A DNA stretch of 64,000 nt from Halanaerobium saccharolyticum (GCF_003053565.1 NZ_QAXS01000006.1:62001-126000); one strand, 5' to 3'. Shown: positions 17,193-26,714, numbered from the stretch's first letter. Program-made: numbers and translations. The notes: a model not told the origin generated them from the sequence alone.

Positions 17193-18035
17193 TTACTTTA
17201 AAATAAAATTAAATTTTTTAATCAAATTTTCTTCATATTTCCCCTGATAATCTCCACTGAAAAAATTTGCCGCTGCCTCTTCAGCAAATTTCTGCCAGGA
17301 TTCAGCTTCCTCACAGGGCATAATTGGATAAAATAAAACATTATTTTTCTGAGCTGCTCTTAAATCTCCGGGAGCATCACCGATCATCAATATTTTATTT
17401 TGATCATAACCTTCTGCTTTTAAATCCTTAATATTGTCAGCTTTTGAGCCTGCTTCCTGTCCTAAAATCACTTTAACATGCTGTTTTAAATCATAACTAG
17501 CCCATTCATCTAAAAGTGCTTCCTGATTTGCAGAAGAAACAACTGCTAGATCTGCTTCAGCTGAGATTTCAGCCAGGATTTTTTTAACACCTGCAAAAAC
17601 TTTTCTCGAATCTTTTTCCAGTTTTGAAATCTCCTGATTAACCTGCCTGCTCCAATTGAGAGCTAATTTAAGCTGCTGATTATTCTCAGTATTTTTGATA
17701 GCTCTGCTTAAAGCTGGATTTGATAATTCACTGCTTTCTAATGTCCACTTCTCTATCTGATCAAGCCCAGGCAGACCATAACCTTCTGCTCTTAAATCAT
17801 TAAAAGTCTTAACCAGTCCCTGAAAGCGGTTAATTCCTCTGCTGTGAGAATAGAGATTAACTTTATTCCATTTTTTTAAAAAGTCTTCTTCAATCTCTTC
17901 CAACTGCCAGACTTTGACTGCCTCTGGACCAAATGCCTTTTTATGTTTTTCAGTCATTGTATCAATTGCCGAACCATCAGAATCAATGCAGATCAAAAAT
18001 TCTTTTTCCTTAACAAAATTAGCAATAGTAGTCAT
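17193..18035 (-). CDS. HAD-superfamily hydrolase
   Basis: 280 residues. HAD motif I is CIDSDGSAID (nucleophile D18, acid D20), motif II VVSSANQEA, and motif IV MIGDAPGDLRAA. A helical cap lies between motifs I and II. The enzyme is probably a cytoplasmic sugar-phosphate phosphatase; the substrate is not evident. It lies between GUS and the GH3 gene, so the product may belong to glucuronide or amino-sugar catabolism. The upstream spacer holds a 40-bp palindrome. The ATG follows GGAGCGGG. Confidence 0.82.
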   Translation of the reverse strand: MTTIANFVKEKEFLICIDSDGSAIDTMTEKHKKAFGPEAVKVWQLEEIEEDFLKKWNKVNLYSHSRGINRFQGLVKTFNDLRAEGYGLPGLDQIEKWTLESSELSNPALSRAIKNTENNQQLKLALNWSRQVNQEISKLEKDSRKVFAGVKKILAEISAEADLAVVSSANQEALLDEWASYDLKQHVKVILGQEAGSKADNIKDLKAEGYDQNKILMIGDAPGDLRAAQKNNVLFYPIMPCEEAESWQKFAEEAAANFFSGDYQGKYEENLIKKFNFILK

Positions 18036-18068
18036 TTTTTTACCCGCTCCATTTGTGATTTGTTATAC

Positions 18069-18108
18069 TTGTACCCGGTACAAATAAGCTTATTTGTACC
18101 GGGTACAA
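18069..18108. repeat. 40-bp perfect palindrome made of two TTGTACCSGGTACAA units
   Basis: The 40 bases are their own reverse complement. Each half contains a 15-base unit (TTGTACCCGGTACAA at 18069-18083, TTGTACCGGGTACAA at 18094-18108) that is itself nearly palindromic. The same 15-mer occurs once more at 24658-24672. It sits in the 93-base spacer between GUS and the HAD gene, where it would form a strong hairpin in the operon mRNA. Confidence 0.85.
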
Positions 18109-18128
18109 AAGAATATTTTCACTATAGC

Positions 18129-19940
18129 TTAGCCTTTATAATCATTCGGTAGTTTTTCCCATCTCTGCTTTAAAAGATGAGCTGCCATCTTGGGCTGTCT
18201 GTCTCTGGTAAAGGCACCCTTTTTGTTACCATCTACTCTTAAAATCCCTTCTACTGTCTGGAAGTCAGCAAAGTTCCACATCTGTTCTCCGACTATAGAA
18301 TCACAGTTATCAAATACTTTATGCTGCAGTTCTAAATATTCATTCTGATATTCTTCTGACCACTGGACTGAAGGTAGTTTATGAATACCTGCCTTAGTAT
18401 CTGCACCATATTCGGTCATCACAATCGGCTTTCCTTCTTTTTCCCAGCCGGCAAGTTCCTCTTCGAAATTCTTCTGAGAATATCTTAACTCTGCTCCTCC
18501 CATTAAGTACCAGCCATAATAGCGGTTAAGGGAAATTACATCTGCAAATTGAGCTGCATTACATTTGCCGTATTGTGCTGTCATTAAATTAGTAAAGGTA
18601 AGTGGTCTTGCCTGAGGATCAAGGTCTCTGGCATAGGAGAAAATTTCTTCAAAATACTCCTCGGCTCTTTCCTGAGCACTGTCCGGTTCATTGGCCAGAC
18701 ACCACATGACAACAGAAGCATGGTTTTTATCTCGCTTCATTAAACGCCTAATCTCTCTTTTGTGGTTTTCCTTAGTCTGCTCGTGTACAATTTCTTTATC
18801 AAAGAAATCAGATTCTTCACCGGTTCCAGCTGCCAGGAAGTTCATATTCATATCAAACAGTCCTACTGCTGGAGTCTCGTCAATTACTACTACTCCGCGG
18901 CGGTCACACATCCGATAAAATTCTTCATCATAAGGGTAGTGAGAAGTACGAACTGAATTAGCTCCAATCCAGTCTAAAAGCTCAGCATCTCTGATCATTA
19001 CTGCTGGGTCAAAACCTCGGCCATTGATCTCACTGTCCTGATGTTTACCAAATCCTTTAAAGTAGAAAGGCTCATCATTGATTAAAAAGCGATTTCCTTT
19101 TACCTCAACTCTTCTAATTCCTACTGGAAGTGGATAATTATCAACCAGCTCACCTGCACTTAAAAGGCTTACTTCCAGATTGTATAAATATCCTTCTCCA
19201 GGCTGCCAGAGTTTTACATTTTCAACTTCCAGTTTACCCTCTGTGCCGGAATTTTGAGCAACTACTTTTCCGTCAAGATCCTTTAATTCAACTTTTATTT
19301 CAGAATGGGAACTGCTTTCAATTTCATATTCTACAAAACCAGTTTCACCTTCAAAATCAGTAACTGTTGTTATATCATAAATATAGTCTTTTGGCAGAAT
19401 TTGAAGTTTAACTGCAGAATGAATTCCAGCGTAATTAAAGAAATCAAAGTAAGGAAATAGTCTTTTTTTGCCGTCATCATATTCTTTTACCTGACCTGTA
19501 GGAATGGTTGTTAAATCCAATTCATTATTGACAACTACAACCAGGGTGTTTTTAGCTCCAAAGTCAGCAGCTTCATTGATGACTGCTCCAAAAGGCATAT
19601 AACCTCCTTCGTGTTCAGCAATTTTTTCGCCATTCAGCCAGACTTCAGCTCGGTGGGTTGCACTGCCAAAGCGGAGATTAACATTTTTCTGCTGCCATTC
19701 TTCTGCCAGATAAAATTCTGTCTGATACCAGACATCACCTACATGTTCTCTAATATCTTTATCTGTAAATAAATCATTATAGCTTGAAGGCACTGGAACT
19801 TCACTAAAATCAGTTAAACCATTCTGCCAGCCCTCTTCTCTACCTTTTCCATCAAAATCGACTTTAAACTTCCAAATTCCTGATAAATCAACAACCTGAC
19901 GAGTTGGTGATTCTGCAGGATATAAAAATTGAGATTCCAT
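18129..19940 (-). CDS. uidA: Beta-glucuronidase, glycoside hydrolase family 2
   Basis: 603 residues, as for E. coli GUS. The order is a sugar-binding jelly roll, an Ig-like domain and a TIM barrel. The acid/base E418 is in LANEPDS and the nucleophile E510 in VMTEYGAD. N572 and K574 in GNKKGAFTRDRQPK match the Asn-x-Lys pair that grips the glucuronate carboxylate, the feature separating GUS from beta-galactosidases. It hydrolyses imported beta-glucuronides in the cytoplasm. The GPH permease gene lies 115 bases upstream and the HAD gene downstream. Unlike some gut enzymes, no clear active-site loop insertion is visible. Confidence 0.95.
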   Translation of the reverse strand: MESQFLYPAESPTRQVVDLSGIWKFKVDFDGKGREEGWQNGLTDFSEVPVPSSYNDLFTDKDIREHVGDVWYQTEFYLAEEWQQKNVNLRFGSATHRAEVWLNGEKIAEHEGGYMPFGAVINEAADFGAKNTLVVVVNNELDLTTIPTGQVKEYDDGKKRLFPYFDFFNYAGIHSAVKLQILPKDYIYDITTVTDFEGETGFVEYEIESSSHSEIKVELKDLDGKVVAQNSGTEGKLEVENVKLWQPGEGYLYNLEVSLLSAGELVDNYPLPVGIRRVEVKGNRFLINDEPFYFKGFGKHQDSEINGRGFDPAVMIRDAELLDWIGANSVRTSHYPYDEEFYRMCDRRGVVVIDETPAVGLFDMNMNFLAAGTGEESDFFDKEIVHEQTKENHKREIRRLMKRDKNHASVVMWCLANEPDSAQERAEEYFEEIFSYARDLDPQARPLTFTNLMTAQYGKCNAAQFADVISLNRYYGWYLMGGAELRYSQKNFEEELAGWEKEGKPIVMTEYGADTKAGIHKLPSVQWSEEYQNEYLELQHKVFDNCDSIVGEQMWNFADFQTVEGILRVDGNKKGAFTRDRQPKMAAHLLKQRWEKLPNDYKG

Positions 19941-20055
19941 TGATTATCACTCCATTTATTTTTTAATTTCAAATCGTTTATACTATCAGAGCTCCTCTAA
20001 TAATCTTTTAGAGAAGCCCTATTTGAATATCTCCTTATTACCCTATTTATTAACT

Positions 20056-21534
20056 TTAGGCCGGTGAACTAACCGACTTTTTTTCCTCAATCTCATCCTG
20101 AATCTCTGCCATTTTTTCTGCATCAAGTGGATAAAATTTCATAGCTATTAAGGAAGCCACATGACCAATTAAAGGCAGACCAAAAACAATAAATAAAATT
20201 GCAATTTCCAGACTCTGACTAACTGGAGAGTTAGGTGGAATTTTTTGACCACCATAGCCGGCTAAAGCTATACTGAAACCAATAATTACAGTTCCTAAAG
20301 ATGAAATCATTTTATCTACAAATGAGAAAATAGTTCCGATAAACCCGGACATGAATCTACCTGAACGACAGGATTCATAATCAGTACAGTCTGCAATCAT
20401 TGGAATAACAATATTTCCAGCCAGCTGACTTACAGAATACTGAGCTCCTAAAACTACTAATAAGATTAAAACTCCTGTTGTTAACTCACCTTCTGCCAGC
20501 ATTGGAGTAATTACCAGTAAAACTACAATTAAAGCTGTTCCCATCCAGGTCAGTTTGACAAATGCATTTTTAAGTCCCACTTTCTCTGCATATTTAACTC
20601 CAAGATAAGTTACTAAAATAGCTGGAGCCATAACCCAGACTGAAAAAGTTCCCTGCAGAGCGGTATTATATAAAATATTGGAGAAGAAATATACAAATCC
20701 AGCTCGGCGGGCGGTTAAAGCAAGCTTATCAGTTGATGCTGCTACAATTAACATCTGTAAGGGTCTATTATTTTTAAGAACCTCCCAGGCATCTTTAAAT
20801 TTAATTTCTACCGCATTTTCTGCCAGGCCAAAATATTCTGTTCTATCTTTAGACCAGATACCGATAATTGCTAAAACTGTCATTACAAAAGAAGCGGCCA
20901 TAAAGATAACTGAAACTGTGGACCATAAAGCAGGATCATTAACATTTTGAGCATATTTGGGTGCCATATAGGTCATGATAAACCAGGTAGCACCTGCAAA
21001 AAGTAGGGTATTATAAATTGCATCGAAAAAAGTAAATAGTGGTCTCTGAGCCGGGTCATTTGTCAGTGCAGCCTGTGCCCCTTTAGTACAGGAAGTCTGA
21101 AAAGTATAACCAATGATTGCCAAACCATATAATAAAGCTGTGACAATGTATTTAGTCTGTGCTGACCATTCCGGTGGAACATTAAACAGTGCTATAATCA
21201 TTACTACTAAAATAATATTACCAGCTAACATAAAGGGACGATACTTACCAAATTTAGTATCAGTCTTATCAAGTATAAAGCCAATAACTGGATCAGTAAA
21301 ACCATCAAACATTCTCATCGCAGTTGCTATTCCACCAACAATTGCTGCCGAAAGTCCAAGAACATTCTGAGTAAAAAATGCATAATACATTATTAGTACA
21401 AAAGCTGTGTTGGTTGCAGTATTATTTAGAGCGAAAAAAGCAATCTGCCATTTTTCGGCGTTGTGGTACTTCCCTTTTTCTTTGAGTTTTTTTCTTTTCT
21501 TTTTAATTTCTTTTTGATCTGGCTTATTTAACAT
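20056..21534 (-). CDS. GPH-family sugar:cation symporter, likely glucuronide permease
   Basis: 492 residues with about 12 membrane segments. The motif RMFDGFTDPVIGFILDKTDTKFGKYRP is the hallmark of the glycoside-pentoside-hexuronide family (MelB, XynB, UidB). The charged termini (KKRKKLKEKGK and EIEEKKS) are cytoplasmic. First gene of the operon with GUS, so glucuronides are the probable cargo; this rests on position. It is preceded by AGGAGGAC. The 297-base upstream gap has a leader hairpin (GTTC...GAAC, 21568-21596), a small palindrome GTTAGATTTAACTAAC (21623-21638) and a TATAAT on the minus strand at 21665-21660. Confidence 0.88.
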   Translation of the reverse strand: MLNKPDQKEIKKKRKKLKEKGKYHNAEKWQIAFFALNNTATNTAFVLIMYYAFFTQNVLGLSAAIVGGIATAMRMFDGFTDPVIGFILDKTDTKFGKYRPFMLAGNIILVVMIIALFNVPPEWSAQTKYIVTALLYGLAIIGYTFQTSCTKGAQAALTNDPAQRPLFTFFDAIYNTLLFAGATWFIMTYMAPKYAQNVNDPALWSTVSVIFMAASFVMTVLAIIGIWSKDRTEYFGLAENAVEIKFKDAWEVLKNNRPLQMLIVAASTDKLALTARRAGFVYFFSNILYNTALQGTFSVWVMAPAILVTYLGVKYAEKVGLKNAFVKLTWMGTALIVVLLVITPMLAEGELTTGVLILLVVLGAQYSVSQLAGNIVIPMIADCTDYESCRSGRFMSGFIGTIFSFVDKMISSLGTVIIGFSIALAGYGGQKIPPNSPVSQSLEIAILFIVFGLPLIGHVASLIAMKFYPLDAEKMAEIQDEIEEKKSVSSPA

Positions 21535-21751
21535 TAATAAGTCCTCCTAGTTTTTTTAATGGATTTAGTTCGGCCCTTCCGGATTGAGCTGAACTTTGAA
21601 AATACTTTCTTATAGGACTTATGTTAGATTTAACTAACTCTTATATAACTTCTAATAACATTATAAAATAAAATTTAATTTGTCTCGTCTCTATTTTTTT
21701 GTGATTTTTTAATAAAAGTCCAGTTATATTGAATTTTTCTTAAGCAAAATT

Positions 21752-21797
21752 AAAAAGACCCAAAGAAAAGATAATTAAGACTTGCTTTTCTTTGGGT
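21752..21797 (-). terminator. Terminator of the AraC-GH39 gene
   Basis: On the minus strand ACCCAAAGAAAAG pairs perfectly with CTTTTCTTTGGGT (13 bp) and is followed by CTTTTTA. It lies 35 bases past the stop codon. Confidence 0.85.
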
Positions 21798-21831
21798 TTG
21801 ATCACTTTGCTAATAAATATTAAGTTTTTAG

Positions 21832-24333
21832 TTAAAGCTGAAACTGTTTTCGGAGGAGATAAAATTCGATGCCGTGGCTTTCAATCTCACCCCTAAGCTT
21901 ATATTCTCCTGTCAGATTGAGATATTCAATTCTCAAATCAGGAAAAGATTTATTCTTTAAATATTTTATTTCATGATTATTTAGATCAGATGGCCCCCCC
22001 ATCTTCAGCCACTGGTCAAAGGCAGAACCTGAATCTCTATTTAATTTATACTGACTCAGCTTATAGCTTCCTTCCAGGCCGGTCAATTTAAGACTGAAAT
22101 CCAGTTTCTCCTTATTTTCAAAAACCTGGTACCTGTTATATTTATCAATAATACTGTAATCTGCATTCTGATAGCTTCTGCTCAAATAAGCATAATTATA
22201 AATCAAAATCTGCAGATCATTTCCTCTGGCAGTAATTATATAGTTATCACCCTGTTCAATAATCTCATCTCCCAGCTCTGTTAAGATTATATAGGCATAA
22301 TAACCGGATTTTTTAATTCCTTCTGTATTCATCAAACCTCTGCCCCCAAAAAAAGGAGCTTCATTAATCGGCCATTCCGAAATTAGATCTGATAAATTCA
22401 AATAGCCCAGACCATCTAAACTCTGCTGCAGTTTTAAAGCGTTATCAATAATAAAATCAGCCATAAAGGCAGTATCATGGACCAGTTCCTTAGCATTCCA
22501 GCTGACATTCCAGCGGGTTGCAATCAATTCCGCCTCCGGGAAATATCTAGCAAGCAGTTTTCTAATTCTTTTGGCTATTTTTATAGAATAATCTTTTTCT
22601 TTAAATTTAAATTTAATATTTTCCAGAGTACTTTCTTTATAAAACTGGCTTAAATCAAGCTCCTCCTCAATCATCGGAACCGAATTGTGATAGAGATTAA
22701 TATTATAAAAGTCTACTGCAGTGTCATTCTGCTCAGCATATTCCATGAATTTTTGAGAAAGAAAATTTTCTTCAAAAAACGTTTCCGAAGCAGGACCGAC
22801 TTTAAGAGATTGAGAAATCCCCTTTATTTTTTCGGCAGTTTTAGTATAAAACTCAAAATACTCTGTTTCTGTCCCTGCCCAGTGAAAGCCCCGGGCTGGA
22901 AACTCTGTCCAGACCTGAAAATACCAGCTTTTAACCTCTTCGATCCCATATCTATTAATCAGATGGACTATAAAAGCATTAATTAAATCAAGCCAGGCTT
23001 CAATTTTTTTAGGAGGAGAAAAATTTGCCTGGTAATAAAAAATTGTTTTATCCTTATCACTTGCCAGTAATTCAGGCATAAAACTTAAAGTAATAAATGG
23101 CTTCAAATCATTTTCTAAAACAAAATCCATTATATTGTCCACCAGTTTCCAGTTATAATGAATATTATCCAGGCTGTCTCCCTTACAGACTTCCAGATCA
23201 TCATTAAAAATCCCCTCAAATCGCAGATACTCAAAGTTGATTTCCTGCTGCAGCTCTTTTATCTGCTGGCGGAGATTTGAATCCAGAATGCTCTGGGCAG
23301 TACCTGCATTGATTAACTTCTGCCAGACAGGATTTAGCTCCGCAGCTCTCTTATTTCGAGTTAAGTCTATTTCTTTTTTGAGAAGATTACTTTTCCGTTT
23401 ATTCTGCTGCAGATATGAGATTGTAAAGTCATTTAAAAACTCATTTATTTGGTTGAGCTCAGCAAACTCTTCCTGCAGATGCTGATCTTTTAATTGAGGA
23501 TAGTTGTCTTTAAGTTCTACAGGACTTAAATTGAAATGATCGTTAAAAACACGATAAAAACTTTTTATATTTTTAAAACCAGATTCCAGAGCTATCTGAT
23601 TGATATTTTTGTTTGAATATAAAAGCTCATAAACTATTTTCTCCAGCCGCAGCCGGTCAAGATAGCTTTTAAAGTTTATTGCAGTTTTCTTTTTGAATTT
23701 CTCTGAAATATAGGAGCTATTATAATGTAATTCTTCAGCAATATCTTTAAGTCTTAAATTATTCATATAATCAGCTTCAAGTTTATCAATTACTTTAATT
23801 ATAATATCTTCCCTCTGCTGCTGATAAAAGTCATCCTGGCGCTGATTATTAATACAGAAATAATTATTTAAAAAATTAAGCAGCTGATTTAAATTAACTT
23901 CTATCTCCTCTGCCAGCTGATAATCTTCATTAAGGTAATTAAAACTTAAACGAGCCAGCAAATATTTAAGCTGATCGAGATTACCATTATTTAGCTGATA
24001 TATTTTAGCACTGAAATTTTCGTCGTGTTCTTTTAAAAACTGATTTTTAAAATCAAAAACTAAAAACCTATTTTCAGCCTGAATGGAAGCATTATTAATC
24101 AATTGAAAAGGAGTATAGCTGTTAATTAAATAAAGATCCCCCTTATTTAAATTAATTTCATTTTTTTGTTCGGTCTTCTGCTCAGCAAAATTATTCTTAA
24201 CTTTTAAGTTAAGTTCCCCTTTAAGAACCCAAATTATTTTGAAAGATCGATTAAAAACAAAATCTGAGCTTAGTGAATTACAGGAAATATTTAGGGGCAG
24301 TCCGTAACTAAAATTGACAGTTTCACAAATCAT
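21832..24333 (-). CDS. AraC-family regulator fused to a degenerate GH39-like domain
   Basis: 833 residues from the ATG at 24333, chosen because GAGGAG lies 7 bases upstream; a TTG at 24348 would overlap it. Residues 1-165 form a cupin-like sensor; 175-280 hold two helix-turn-helix motifs (LRLKDIAEELHYNSSYISEKF, INQIALESGFKNIKSFYRVF); about 330-700 resembles the GH39 TIM barrel. The acid/base segment reads WTEF (E477), not the usual W-N-E-P. The nucleophile segment reads ATRWNVSW with R607 where GH39 has Glu. The domain therefore looks like a catalytically dead sugar sensor. It lies upstream of, and parallel to, the glucuronide operon and probably controls it. Confidence 0.8.
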   Translation of the reverse strand: MICETVNFSYGLPLNISCNSLSSDFVFNRSFKIIWVLKGELNLKVKNNFAEQKTEQKNEINLNKGDLYLINSYTPFQLINNASIQAENRFLVFDFKNQFLKEHDENFSAKIYQLNNGNLDQLKYLLARLSFNYLNEDYQLAEEIEVNLNQLLNFLNNYFCINNQRQDDFYQQQREDIIIKVIDKLEADYMNNLRLKDIAEELHYNSSYISEKFKKKTAINFKSYLDRLRLEKIVYELLYSNKNINQIALESGFKNIKSFYRVFNDHFNLSPVELKDNYPQLKDQHLQEEFAELNQINEFLNDFTISYLQQNKRKSNLLKKEIDLTRNKRAAELNPVWQKLINAGTAQSILDSNLRQQIKELQQEINFEYLRFEGIFNDDLEVCKGDSLDNIHYNWKLVDNIMDFVLENDLKPFITLSFMPELLASDKDKTIFYYQANFSPPKKIEAWLDLINAFIVHLINRYGIEEVKSWYFQVWTEFPARGFHWAGTETEYFEFYTKTAEKIKGISQSLKVGPASETFFEENFLSQKFMEYAEQNDTAVDFYNINLYHNSVPMIEEELDLSQFYKESTLENIKFKFKEKDYSIKIAKRIRKLLARYFPEAELIATRWNVSWNAKELVHDTAFMADFIIDNALKLQQSLDGLGYLNLSDLISEWPINEAPFFGGRGLMNTEGIKKSGYYAYIILTELGDEIIEQGDNYIITARGNDLQILIYNYAYLSRSYQNADYSIIDKYNRYQVFENKEKLDFSLKLTGLEGSYKLSQYKLNRDSGSAFDQWLKMGGPSDLNNHEIKYLKNKSFPDLRIEYLNLTGEYKLRGEIESHGIEFYLLRKQFQL

Positions 24334-24441
24334 ATAAAGTCTCCTCAAATTTAATAATTGATTAAATTACTCAATTGAGCAATAAAGATGAATGTTGTGT
24401 ATCTAAAGTTATTATATCATCTCAAATTAAAAATGAAAAAG

Positions 24442-24482
24442 GGCACCGGGTACCTGGAAAAAATTCCCAGGTACCCGGTGCC
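24442..24482. repeat. ACCGGG palindromic repeat, copy C
   Basis: GGCACCGGGTACCTGG (24442-24457) and its exact reverse complement (24467-24482) flank a 9-base A-rich loop. Compared with the copy at 15414-15460, two paired positions have changed on both sides together (C-G to T-A and T-A to C-G), so the hairpin is kept while the sequence drifts. Confidence 0.85.
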
Positions 24483-24657
24483 GTTATTAAAAAGCAGAAG
24501 CAGCTCTGATCAAGCAGCCTCTGCCACCCCAGCATTAATAATAATTTGTTTACAATTATTATAATGACATATCAAAGTTACAGGAAGATTACAGGCAGGT
24601 TAATAAATTGTAACTAATTGTTTCAGCTGTGTTAAGTTATTTTGTTATTTTATTCAC

Positions 24658-24672
24658 TTGTACCGGGTACAA
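24658..24672. repeat. TTGTACCGGGTACAA palindrome, single unit
   Basis: A perfect 7-1-7 palindrome, identical to one half of the 40-bp palindrome at 18069-18108. It lies 138 bases before the chemoreceptor ATG. Confidence 0.75.
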
Positions 24673-24810
24673 AAGTTTTTTCACCTTAAAAAAAGGTTTT
24701 ATCTGCTCAATCGCGAATTATTATTAATATAGCTTGATTTTTATGGGCTATTTTTGTTTTTCTAACAATAGAAAATAAAATTTTATTCTAATCTAACTGG
24801 AGGGAAATAT

Positions 24811-26625
24811 ATGAAAGGTACAGTCGTTTCGACCTGGCTCAGTACTCTCAGCAAGACCTATGGAGAGGAAAAAGTCAATAAAGCCAAAAGGAAAGCCGGC
24901 TTTAAAGAAGATTTAATCATTACACCAATGACTACAATTGAAGATCAAAAAACTAAAGATTTAATGAAATACATCGGCCAGGATGTAGGTAAAGAGCCTG
25001 GTGAGATCTGGCATGAAATGGGAATGAAAAATATTGAAACTTTTTCCAAATGGTTTCCTTCCTATTTCAGTAATCGGACTCTGAAAAACTTTTTGATGTT
25101 GATGGATACCGTTCATCTGCAGCTGACAGAGATCCTGCCTGGTGCTAACCCTCCTCGGCTGCAGGCAGAAGAATTAAATGATCATAAAATTGAAATGACA
25201 TATAAGTCTAAAAGAGGAATGTATGATTACTTTCTGGGACTTTTGGAAGGGAGCTCTTCATTTTTTAAAACCCCAATTGAGGTAGAAGAGATTGATCGGG
25301 GCACCCTGGAAGATGGACGGGCATTTTTGAAAATTCATATTGGCTTTGAAAACTCATTCAGAAATAAAAAGAAATACATATTATCTAAGATTCTGGGACT
25401 GGGGATTTTTAAAAGCATCCCGGCAAAAATGGGACTTAGCAGTTTTGTTTTGAGTTTTGCCTTAATCTCTTTACCACAGTTTACAGCTGGCTGGCCAGTA
25501 AATTTAGGGGCAGCAGCGGGAATAGGAGTTGTTTTAGCTTTAATCAGCAGAATTTTAGTCTCTCCTATTAAAGCAATTGATGATGAATTAAGTAAGATTG
25601 AAGCCCTAAATCTTGATGATGAAAATAGACTTAAAACCGCTGATGATTTTGAAAATTTATTTGAAAAACTGCGCCAGATAAAGGCTAAGCTAAGAGAAGA
25701 TATTCTTTTCTTAAAGGGTGGAACTGATGATATGCATAACTTCACCGAAGATTTTGTAGAGCTGGCTGAAGATATGGAAGATGTATCTGACAGTATTTCA
25801 ACTGTGGTTGATGAGGTTGCTCAGGGAGCTCAGGCTCAGGCCCAGGAAACCGAAGAGTCAGCCTATATTGTTAATCAAAATGTTGAAGAAATTGAAAAGC
25901 TGGCTGCAGCGGGTCAGGATAGCCGTGATAACCTGGAAAATGCTGTAGAAAATATTCGAACTTCTACCCAGGAAGTAGTTGATGTTAATCAAAGAATTAG
26001 TGGAGTACGTTCAGCTTTTGCAGGTGTTAACCAGCTGGGGCAGCAGCTTTCGGAAAAAATTGAAACAATCATGGAAATTGTTGATACTGTTGAAGATATT
26101 GCAGGCCAGACCAATCTGCTTTCACTTAATGCTTCAATTGAAGCAGCTCGCTCTTCTGATAATGGCCGCGGCTTTACAGTAGTGGCAGAAGAAGTAAGAG
26201 AGCTGGCAGAGGAATCGCAGCAGGCTGTTGAAATAATCAGAAAGAATCTGGGCGAATTTACCGAACACGTTGAAACTCTCAGTGAAAGTATTAGTGAACA
26301 GTTCAGCAATCTTGAAGCCAGCAATCAAGCCTTAGAAGAAGTTGCTGAATCAAGCAACAGTGCTACCAATGATATTGAAGCTGCTACTGATCAGGTTGTT
26401 GATATCGTCAGCAGTTTAAATGAGGAAACCAAAAAGATTAGAGAGGTTATTGAAAACTTTAATAATCTGGCTGCAATTGCGCAGGAAAATTCAGCTTCCA
26501 GTGAAGAAATGAGTGCCAGTGTTAATAGTTATTCTGAAAAAATTAAAGAAATGACAGGTTATATTGAACAGATGGAAGATCTTACAGAAAACTTCCGCAG
26601 TAACCTTAAGGATTACAATGTTTAA
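24811..26625 (+). CDS. H-NOX-domain methyl-accepting chemotaxis protein (TarH-like)
   Basis: 604 residues. Residues 1-185 are an H-NOX heme domain: proximal ligand H102 ([17 protein letters not shown]), P115, and the propionate-binding Y131-x-S133-x-R135. The distal residues W9, N74 and Y140, which hold bound O2 in the Caldanaerobacter TarH domain, are all present at the same numbers. Two membrane segments (209-224, 230-249) lead to a HAMP-like stretch and a cytoplasmic signalling hairpin with its tip near 425-465 ([15 protein letters not shown]). The heme domain precedes the membrane segments, so it is cytoplasmic. It should signal oxygen, or NO, to CheA. No other che genes are near. The ATG follows GGAGGG. 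Confidence 0.95.
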   Translation: MKGTVVSTWLSTLSKTYGEEKVNKAKRKAGFKEDLIITPMTTIEDQKTKDLMKYIGQDVGKEPGEIWHEMGMKNIETFSKWFPSYFSNRTLKNFLMLMDTVHLQLTEILPGANPPRLQAEELNDHKIEMTYKSKRGMYDYFLGLLEGSSSFFKTPIEVEEIDRGTLEDGRAFLKIHIGFENSFRNKKKYILSKILGLGIFKSIPAKMGLSSFVLSFALISLPQFTAGWPVNLGAAAGIGVVLALISRILVSPIKAIDDELSKIEALNLDDENRLKTADDFENLFEKLRQIKAKLREDILFLKGGTDDMHNFTEDFVELAEDMEDVSDSISTVVDEVAQGAQAQAQETEESAYIVNQNVEEIEKLAAAGQDSRDNLENAVENIRTSTQEVVDVNQRISGVRSAFAGVNQLGQQLSEKIETIMEIVDTVEDIAGQTNLLSLNASIEAARSSDNGRGFTVVAEEVRELAEESQQAVEIIRKNLGEFTEHVETLSESISEQFSNLEASNQALEEVAESSNSATNDIEAATDQVVDIVSSLNEETKKIREVIENFNNLAAIAQENSASSEEMSASVNSYSEKIKEMTGYIEQMEDLTENFRSNLKDYNV

Positions 26626-26659
26626 AATTAAAATAAGCTGATAAAAAAATATATAAACT

Positions 26660-26714
26660 AAAACCGCTCTTAAGACCGGAATTTTTGGATTCTGATCTTA
26701 AAGAGCGGTTTTTT
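26660..26714. terminator. Bidirectional terminator after the chemoreceptor
   Basis: AACCGCTCTTAAGA pairs with TCTTAAAGAGCGGTT with a one-base bulge, followed by TTTT on the plus strand. It overlaps the stop of the opposing gene at 26713 and may serve both. Confidence 0.8.

Larger units (their letters stand above)
24334..24810. other. Intergenic region between divergent regulator and chemoreceptor genes
   Basis: This 477-base gap holds no credible reading frame. It contains two ACCGGG palindromes (24442-24482 and 24658-24672), an inverted AGTTACA/TGTAACT pair (24576-24582, 24609-24615) and a plus-strand TATAAT at 24560-24565 without a good -35 box. I see no sigma-28-type promoter for the chemoreceptor. 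Confidence 0.6.

Noticed and set aside
21997-22003. Run of seven C (G on the coding strand) as a phase-variation tract
   Set aside because: It lies inside an uninterrupted frame (codons for Gly-Gly) and there is no sign of an out-of-frame remnant.
25335-26328. Several minus-strand reading frames inside the chemoreceptor gene
   Set aside because: They are shadows of the MCP coiled-coil codons, without start sites or family motifs.
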